In this document: piece after piece, positions 30,726 through 35,710 of the stretch
How the letters are laid out: each line of letters opens with the position of its first letter
Position numbering within the stretch: position 1 is the first letter of the stretch
From: Flavobacteriales bacterium
GTDB taxonomy: Bacteria; Bacteroidota; Bacteroidia; Flavobacteriales_F; PHOS-HE28
DNA length: 35,710 bases
Direction: 5' to 3'
Assembly: GCA_016788285.1 (NCBI GenBank)
Contig: JAEUSW010000247.1
Coordinates: forward strand, 1 to 35,710
Translations under genes and position numbers: made by a program
The notes under the pieces: model-generated
What the model saw: the letters and a program-made list of their open reading frames with translations, nothing else
The model's database searches: none
Told to the model about the DNA's origin: nothing

Positions 30726-31325
30726 TCAGTGCTGCACGGTGAACCGGCCGGCGTGCACACGGCCACCGTACGTGGCGCGGTAGTGATGGATGCCGGCGGG
30801 CCAGGCGCGCACATCCAGCTCCGCGCGTTCCCCGCGCACCTGCAGGGGTGCCATCACCGGCCGTCCGGTCCGATCGAACACGTCCAGCACCCCTTGGGCG
30901 GTGCCAGCCTCGCGGAACAGCAGGACCACCTGTTCATCCGCCGGTGACGGGAACGCCAGATGATCACGAAGGGTGAGGCGCTCGAAGCGGACCTGCTGCG
31001 TGGATGAATAGCCTTGCGCGCCCAGCTTCAGGCGGTACGCGAGCGTGCTCAGTTCCTGGGGCCCGTCATCCGTCCAGTCGTAGGCCACCGGCGCGTTCAC
31101 ATCGCCGCACAGCCCGGAGATGCCGCCCACCACCTGCCAGTCGCCACCGTTCACCGCGCGCTCCACCTGGGTGCCATCGCAGGTGGTGCCTGCCACCATG
31201 GTCCACTCGAGCAGCACCTGGTCCTCGCGCACGATGGCCGAGAAGTCCGCGAGGAACGGGTGCTCCTGGGCCTGCGCCGGGGCGACGGAGAGGACGGTGG
31301 CGAGGACGACGACGGCTCGGCGCAT
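30726..31325 (-). CDS. small secreted protein with T9SS sorting domain
   Basis: A 199-aa exported protein. Signal MRRAVVVLATVLSVAPAQAQ; the segment LADFSAIVREDQVLLEWTMVAGTTCDGTQVERAVNGGDWQVVGGI is an Ig/fibronectin-like beta-sandwich common in Bacteroidota secreted proteins, with Cys pair TTCDG and GLCGD. The last 80 residues, from DHLAFPSPADEQVVLLF to HAGRFTVQH, form a type A sorting domain. It is thus mostly a single binding domain plus targeting signal, possibly a small adhesin; no catalytic motif seen. It starts 14 bases after the pseudouridine synthase gene ends, so likely shares the panB transcript. Confidence 0.8.
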   Translation of the reverse strand: MRRAVVVLATVLSVAPAQAQEHPFLADFSAIVREDQVLLEWTMVAGTTCDGTQVERAVNGGDWQVVGGISGLCGDVNAPVAYDWTDDGPQELSTLAYRLKLGAQGYSSTQQVRFERLTLRDHLAFPSPADEQVVLLFREAGTAQGVLDVFDRTGRPVMAPLQVRGERAELDVRAWPAGIHHYRATYGGRVHAGRFTVQH

Positions 31326-31339
31326 CGCTCCCTGAACGA

Positions 31340-31978
31340 TCAGGCCAGGGGAAAAGTGCGCCACGGGGCCCAGGTGAGGGTGTCGGGCAGCGGGGCCTCC
31401 ACCCGCAGGGCTTCGCCGGTGAAGGGGTGATGCATCGCGATCGACCAGGCGTGCAAGGCGATGGACCGGTCGCGCTCTCCGCGCCGGGCGCCGTACTTCA
31501 CATCGCCCTTGATGGGATGCCCGGCGGCGGCGAGCTGCGCGCGGATCTGGTGGAACGCCCCGCCCTGCGGCCGCACCTCCACCAGCGTGTAGCGCTCGCC
31601 GCGCAGCACGGGGCGCAGCACGAGCGACACGCGCACGCCGCCGTCCGCGACCCGGGCCCGATGGGCCTTCGCGTCGTGCAGCATGCTGTGCTCGAGCGTC
31701 AGGTCCCCGTCCACCGTTCCGGTGACCACGGCCAGGTAGGTCTTCTCCACGGCCCGCTCGCGGAAGAGCCTGTTGAGGCCCCGCAGCGCCTCGACGGTGC
31801 GGGCGAAGAGCACCACCCCGCTCACGGGACGGTCGATGCGGTGCGGCAAGCCGATGGCCTCCCCGGGGTGCCATGCCCGCACCGCGCTCAGCAGATCGGG
31901 GGCGCCGGTGGGATCGGCCTGTACGGGCATTCCAGCGGGCTTGTGCACCGCCAGCAGCCATGCATCGGACCAGAGCAC
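31340..31978 (-). CDS. RluA-family pseudouridine synthase
   Basis: A RluA-type enzyme that isomerises uridine to pseudouridine in rRNA or tRNA. The N-terminus VLWSDAWLLAVHKPAGMPVQ and the catalytic segment HRIDRPVSGVVLFARTVEAL (Asp catalytic) are clear, as are EKTYLAVV and the C-terminal FHQIRAQLAAAGHPIKGDVKYGA. No S4 domain is present. The start is uncertain: GTG at 31978 is preferred because GAGG lies 11 bases upstream and it follows panB by 13 bases; GTG at 32023 would overlap panB by 32 bases and add 15 residues. It is short (212 aa) but typical of Bacteroidota versions. Target RNA site is unknown. Confidence 0.9.
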   Translation of the reverse strand: MLWSDAWLLAVHKPAGMPVQADPTGAPDLLSAVRAWHPGEAIGLPHRIDRPVSGVVLFARTVEALRGLNRLFRERAVEKTYLAVVTGTVDGDLTLEHSMLHDAKAHRARVADGGVRVSLVLRPVLRGERYTLVEVRPQGGAFHQIRAQLAAAGHPIKGDVKYGARRGERDRSIALHAWSIAMHHPFTGEALRVEAPLPDTLTWAPWRTFPLA

Positions 31979-31991
31979 GACCGGCCCGGCC

Positions 31992-32807
31992 TCAGTACTG
32001 CTCGTCGGCGCTGGGGAAGTCACGCGAGCGGACGTCGTTCAGGTAGCGCCCCACCGCACCGGTGATGACACCGTGCAGGTCGGCGTAGCGCCGGAGGAAC
32101 CGGGGGTTGAAGGCCTTGTTGATGCCGAGCATGTCGTGGAGCACCAGGACCTGACCGTCCACGCCGCCGCCCGCGCCGATACCGATCACAGGGATGGACA
32201 CGCTGCGGGCCACCTCGGCCGCCAGGGCCGCGGGGATCTTCTCCAGGACGATGGCGAAGCAGCCGGCCTGCTCCAGCAGTTTGGCGTCCTCGCGAAGGCG
32301 CTGGGCCTCGGCCTCCTCCTTGGCGCGCACCACGTAGGTGCCGAACTTGTAGATGCTCTGCGGGGTGAGGCCGAGGTGGCCCATCACCGGGATGCCGGCG
32401 GTGAGGATGCGTTCGATGCTGCCGATGACCTCGCGGCCGCCCTCGAGCTTCACGGCGTGGGCACCGCTCTCCTTCATGATGCGGATGGCACTGTTGAGGG
32501 CGCCCTTGCTGTTGCCCTGGTAGGTGCCGAACGGGAGGTCCACGACGATGAGGGCGCGGTGGCAGCCGCGCACCACGCTGCTCGCGTGGTAGATCATCTG
32601 GTCCAGGGTGATGGGCAGGGTGGTCTCATGCCCGGCCATCACGTTGCTGGCGCTGTCGCCCACGAGGATGACATCGATGCCGGCGGCATCGACCAGACTG
32701 GCCAGGCTGAAGTCATAGGCCGTGAGCATGGCGATGGGCTGGCCCTGGGCCTTCATCTCCTGCAGCACATGGGTGGTCACGCGGCGGGCGTCCTTCGGTT
32801 CGCTCAT
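31992..32807 (-). CDS. panB: 3-methyl-2-oxobutanoate hydroxymethyltransferase
   Basis: PanB, 271 aa, makes ketopantoate from 2-oxoisovalerate and 5,10-methylenetetrahydrofolate, the first committed step to pantothenate and CoA. Characteristic segments are [73 protein letters not shown] and [20 protein letters not shown]. The Asp residues in VGDS and VVDLP bind the catalytic Mg. Length is near that of E. coli PanB (264). It is the first gene of a minus-strand unit with the pseudouridine synthase and, perhaps, the small secreted protein. Confidence 0.98.
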   Translation of the reverse strand: MSEPKDARRVTTHVLQEMKAQGQPIAMLTAYDFSLASLVDAAGIDVILVGDSASNVMAGHETTLPITLDQMIYHASSVVRGCHRALIVVDLPFGTYQGNSKGALNSAIRIMKESGAHAVKLEGGREVIGSIERILTAGIPVMGHLGLTPQSIYKFGTYVVRAKEEAEAQRLREDAKLLEQAGCFAIVLEKIPAALAAEVARSVSIPVIGIGAGGGVDGQVLVLHDMLGINKAFNPRFLRRYADLHGVITGAVGRYLNDVRSRDFPSADEQY

Positions 32808-32838
32808 GGCCAGGGCCCCACCTGATGGCGGAGGGCGT

Positions 32839-32846
32839 CAAAGCTA
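32839..32846 (-). promoter_or_regulatory. -7 promoter element TAGCTTTG for panB
   Basis: Minus-strand TAGCTTTG is a perfect TAnnTTTG match 31 bases before the panB ATG. It is divergent from the promoter at 32919-32926. No clear -33 element is visible. Confidence 0.5.
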
Positions 32847-32918
32847 GCGCCGGTGCGCCGAAGCATGGGTCGGAGCGTCCGGTCCCCGTTCATCACCGCC
32901 TGGCTGGCGGTCGCCATC

Positions 32919-32926
32919 TATCTTTG
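32919..32926 (+). promoter_or_regulatory. -7 promoter element TATCTTTG for the DUF4249-like gene
   Basis: TATCTTTG is a perfect TAnnTTTG match 16 bases before the ATG at 32943, giving a very short leader. No clear -33 element is visible. Confidence 0.5.
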
Positions 32927-32942
32927 GCGCCCTTCCACGCCC

Positions 32943-33986
32943 ATGGCCCGCCGCACCATCGCCCTCCTGCTTCTGCCCGCCATGTTCGCCGCCTGTAGCA
33001 CCGAACTGGAGGTGAGCGCACCGTACAAGGACATCACCGTGGTGTACGGCGTGCTGTCCACCCGGGCCTCCGACGGGGTGAGCGATGAGACGCGCCACTA
33101 CGTGAAGATCAACAAGGCCTTCCTCGGCGAGGGCGATGCCTTGGTGTACGCGCAGATCCCCGACAGCACCGAGTACGACGACCCGGATTTCCAGGTGGCT
33201 CCGCGCGTGGTGGACCTGGACAACAACACGGAGTACCTGCTCAACGACACGTTGATGCCGCGGGAGCCGGGCGTGTTCAACTCCCCCCTGCACAAGGTCT
33301 ATTCCTTCGACGCCACGCTCGACCCGGAGCACAGCTACGCGGTGCGGATGACGGTGCGGGGCAATGAGGTCAGCGCCCAGACGCCGATCGTGAACCCACC
33401 GGCCTATCAGTCCGGCTTCCTGCAGACCAACAGCAACAGCAAGTTGAACCTGATGCTGGGCAACCAGTACAACACGGTGGACATGGACTTCCGCAGCGGT
33501 CGCGACGCACGCCGCTACGACGTGACCTACCGCGTGCGGTACGCGGAGGACCGGTCCGGCGTGCTCACCGAGGAATCGTACACGGTCTTCCTGGGTTCGG
33601 TGCGCACGAACGGGCTCAACGGTGGCGAGGAGCTGCAGGTGGCCATCAGCGGCGAGGCCTTCTATCAGAACATGGCCAATGTGATGGAGAACGACCCGTC
33701 CATCACGCGGCGGATCTACCGGGGGCTGGACATCCTGTTCGCCGCCGCCAGCGATGAGTTCGCCACCTACCTCACCCTGGCCCAGCCCGTGAGCGGCATC
33801 GTGGAGGAACGTCCCGAGTACACCAACATCACCAATGGCTACGGGCTGTTCGCTGGACGCCACTTCCAAACGGCCGTCGGCGTGAAGCTGGGCGATGCCT
33901 CCCTGGTGCAACTGGTCGAGGGCCCCTACACGGCGCCCTTCAACTTCTGCATCGAGGGCAATGGTCCGCCCTTGGGCTGCGACTGA
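32943..33986 (+). CDS. DUF4249-like lipoprotein
   Basis: A 347-aa lipoprotein. Signal MARRTIALLLLPAMFAAC with lipobox (C18). The mature sequence begins TELEVSAPYKDITVVYGVLSTRASD, matching the DUF4249 pattern, followed by HYVKINKAFLGEGDALVYAQIPDS, LDNNTEYLLND, and a C-terminal beta-rich part; it is an Ig-like domain family usually found next to TonB-dependent receptors, though none is in this window. The start ATG at 32943 fits the lipobox; the in-frame upstream start at 32853 would precede the promoter. It is divergent from panB. Role unknown, probably outer-membrane-associated. Confidence 0.84.
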   Translation: MARRTIALLLLPAMFAACSTELEVSAPYKDITVVYGVLSTRASDGVSDETRHYVKINKAFLGEGDALVYAQIPDSTEYDDPDFQVAPRVVDLDNNTEYLLNDTLMPREPGVFNSPLHKVYSFDATLDPEHSYAVRMTVRGNEVSAQTPIVNPPAYQSGFLQTNSNSKLNLMLGNQYNTVDMDFRSGRDARRYDVTYRVRYAEDRSGVLTEESYTVFLGSVRTNGLNGGEELQVAISGEAFYQNMANVMENDPSITRRIYRGLDILFAAASDEFATYLTLAQPVSGIVEERPEYTNITNGYGLFAGRHFQTAVGVKLGDASLVQLVEGPYTAPFNFCIEGNGPPLGCD

Positions 33987-34040
33987 CGATCTGTCCTTCT
34001 GTCAGGTCCTTTCCGGCCGGTCCCGCAGGCCCGGGCACCA

Positions 34041-34069
34041 CCTTGTCAGCTTTACAAGGCCTAACGGCC
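34041..34069 (+). other. inverted repeats upstream of dnaK
   Basis: CCTTGT (34041-34046) and ACAAGG (34054-34059) form a 6-bp stem with a CAGCTTT loop; GGCC (34058-34061) and GGCC (34066-34069) form a 4-bp stem around TAAC. The DNA is 43-71 bases before the dnaK start. No CIRCE element (TTAGCACTC-like) is present, so HrcA control is not evident. Function is unproven. Confidence 0.35.
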
Positions 34070-34112
34070 ATGGCATGCGCATTGACAAACGGGCCCGAAC
34101 GAACCAACGACC

Positions 34113-35710
34113 ATGAGCAAGATCATCGGCATCGACCTGGGCACCACCAACAGCTGTGTGGCGGTGATGGAGGGCAACGAACCCGTGGTGATCGCCAACA
34201 GCGAGGGCAAGCGCACCACCCCCAGTGTGGTGGCCTTCGTGGAGGGCGGCGAGCGCAAGGTGGGCGACCCGGCCAAGCGCCAGGCGATCACCAACCCGCG
34301 CAACACCATCTTCTCCATCAAGCGCTTCATGGGCAACTCGTACGACGAGAGCTCCAAGGAGGCGTCGCGCGTGCCCTACACCGTGGAACGCGGCCCGAAC
34401 AACACGCCCCGCGTGCAGATCGGCGACCGCCAGTACACCCCGCAGGAGATCAGCGCGATGATCCTGCAGAAGATGAAGAAGACGGCGGAGGACTACCTCG
34501 GCACCACGGTGAGCGAAGCGGTGATCACCGTGCCGGCCTACTTCAACGACGCCCAGCGCCAGGCCACCAAGGAGGCCGGCGAGATCGCGGGCCTCAAGGT
34601 GCGCCGCATCATCAACGAACCGACGGCCGCAGCGCTCGCCTACGGCCTGGACAAGAAGCACAAGGACCAGAAGATCGTGGTGTTCGACTGCGGCGGCGGC
34701 ACGCACGATGTGAGCGTGCTGGAGCTGGGCGACGGCGTGTTCGAGGTGAAGAGCACCGACGGCGACACCCACCTGGGCGGCGACGACTTCGACCAGGTGA
34801 TCATCGACTGGCTGGCCGAGGAGTTCAAGGGCCAGTTCAACATCGACCTGCGCAAGGACCCGATGGCCCTGCAGCGCCTGAAGGAGGCCGCCGAGAAGGC
34901 CAAGATCGAGCTCAGCTCCACCACGAGCAGTGAGATCAACCTGCCCTACATCATGCCGGTGGACGGCATCCCGCAGCACCTGGTGCGCAGCCTCACGCGG
35001 GCCAAGTTCGAGCAGCTCGCCGACAGCCTCATCAAGCGCACCATCGCCCCGTGCGAGAGCGCATTGAAGAACGCCGGCCTCAAGACCAGCGACATCGACG
35101 AGGTGATCCTGGTGGGCGGCAGCACCCGCATCCCCGCCATCCAGGACGCCGTGAAGAAGTTCTTCGGCAAGGAGCCCAGCAAGGGCGTGAACCCCGATGA
35201 GGTGGTGGCCGTGGGCGCCGCCATCCAGGGCGGAGTGCTGGCCGGCGATGTGAAGGACGTGCTGCTGCTGGACGTGACCCCGCTGAGCCTCGGCATCGAG
35301 ACGATGGGCGGCGTGATGACCCGCCTGATCGAATCCAACACGACCATCCCCACCAAGAAGAGCGAGACCTTCAGCACCGCCAGCGACAGCCAGCCCAGCG
35401 TGGAGATCCACGTGCTGCAGGGCGAACGCCCGATGGCCGGTGGCAACCGCACGATCGGTCGCTTCCACCTCGATGGCATCCCGCCCGCTCCGCGCGGCGT
35501 GCCGCAGATCGAGGTCACCTTCGACATCGATGCCAACGGCATCCTGCACGTGAGCGCCAAGGACAAGGCCACGGGCAAGGAGCAGAGCATCCGCATCGAG
35601 GCCAGCAGCGGCCTCAGCAAGGACGAGATCGAGAAGATGAAGAAGGAGGCCGAGGCCAACGCCGACGCCGACAAGGCCGCCCGCGAGCGCGTGGACAAGC
35701 TCAACGCCGC
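34113..35710 (+). CDS. dnaK: chaperone DnaK, 3' end beyond window
   Basis: Hsp70 chaperone, which folds and disaggregates proteins with DnaJ and GrpE. The frame is open from ATG at 34113 to the window end (532 codons of about 630). The ATPase domain has the phosphate-1 loop GIDLGTTNS near the N-terminus, then [12 protein letters not shown], and the phosphate-2 loop [11 protein letters not shown], where His replaces the Phe found in E. coli, a Bacteroidota-typical feature. The adenosine site VGGSTRIP and the linker [12 protein letters not shown] precede a substrate-binding domain with the start of the lid helix ([22 protein letters not shown]). The lid and C-terminus are missing from the window. 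The upstream hairpin region has no CIRCE operator. Confidence 0.98.
   Translation, partial: MSKIIGIDLGTTNSCVAVMEGNEPVVIANSEGKRTTPSVVAFVEGGERKVGDPAKRQAITNPRNTIFSIKRFMGNSYDESSKEASRVPYTVERGPNNTPRVQIGDRQYTPQEISAMILQKMKKTAEDYLGTTVSEAVITVPAYFNDAQRQATKEAGEIAGLKVRRIINEPTAAALAYGLDKKHKDQKIVVFDCGGGTHDVSVLELGDGVFEVKSTDGDTHLGGDDFDQVIIDWLAEEFKGQFNIDLRKDPMALQRLKEAAEKAKIELSSTTSSEINLPYIMPVDGIPQHLVRSLTRAKFEQLADSLIKRTIAPCESALKNAGLKTSDIDEVILVGGSTRIPAIQDAVKKFFGKEPSKGVNPDEVVAVGAAIQGGVLAGDVKDVLLLDVTPLSLGIETMGGVMTRLIESNTTIPTKKSETFSTASDSQPSVEIHVLQGERPMAGGNRTIGRFHLDGIPPAPRGVPQIEVTFDIDANGILHVSAKDKATGKEQSIRIEASSGLSKDEIEKMKKEAEANADADKAARERVDKLNA

Overview
The window looks like a fragment of the chromosome of a GC-rich member of the Bacteroidota, most likely Flavobacteriales-like. 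Five predicted secreted proteins end in type IX secretion (T9SS) sorting domains, one of them the gliding-motility-type (type B) version. DnaK carries the Bacteroidota-style [11 protein letters not shown] phosphate loop, there is a DUF4249-like lipoprotein, Shine-Dalgarno sequences are scarce, and many genes have a TAnnTTTG-like -7 promoter element just upstream. No rRNA, tRNA, insertion sequence, prophage or CRISPR array was seen. Both edges cut genes: an ABC exporter on the left and dnaK on the right.

Layout. 1-2.1 kb: end of an ABC exporter, convergent with a Nudix hydrolase/SRPBCC pair. 2.4-7.0 kb: a run of plus-strand genes (51-aa small protein, MsrB, PA-domain T9SS protein, putative outer-membrane protein, YajQ, hotdog thioesterase), followed by a 300-bp non-coding stretch with four hairpins sharing one TTACGG loop. 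7.3-13.9 kb: a minus-strand block whose first seven genes (membrane protein, winged-helix regulator, DUF4173-type membrane protein, B12-binding radical SAM enzyme, membrane protein, EEP-family hydrolase, membrane protein) are joined by five 4-bp ATGA overlaps and one 3-bp gap, behind a CAAAGT/ACTTTG palindromic operator candidate. 14.0-15.4 kb: ZIP metal transporter overlapping a methyltransferase. 15.5-16.8 kb: lipoprotein and a SiaC/DUF1987 protein. 16.8-21.3 kb: lipoprotein, secreted protein, and a very large ABCG-type transporter with extra N-terminal domains. 21.4-26.7 kb: two large T9SS cargo proteins, one a lysyl-oxidase-like enzyme preceded by a 59-aa gene, one a choice-of-anchor-L adhesin-like protein. 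26.8-29.3 kb: PriA. 29.3-32.8 kb: T9SS lipase-like protein, small T9SS protein, RluA-type pseudouridine synthase, PanB. 32.9-35.7 kb: DUF4249-like lipoprotein and the start of dnaK.

Functionally the region mixes housekeeping (PriA, PanB, DnaK, pseudouridine synthase, MsrB, YajQ) with cell-surface and secreted proteins. No defence or mobile system was found. The most unusual signals are the TTACGG-loop hairpin family, the tightly overlapped regulator/radical-SAM operon with its palindromic operator, the small gene coupled to the lysyl oxidase, and the multi-domain ABCG protein whose stop codon is shared with that of a SiaC-like regulator.
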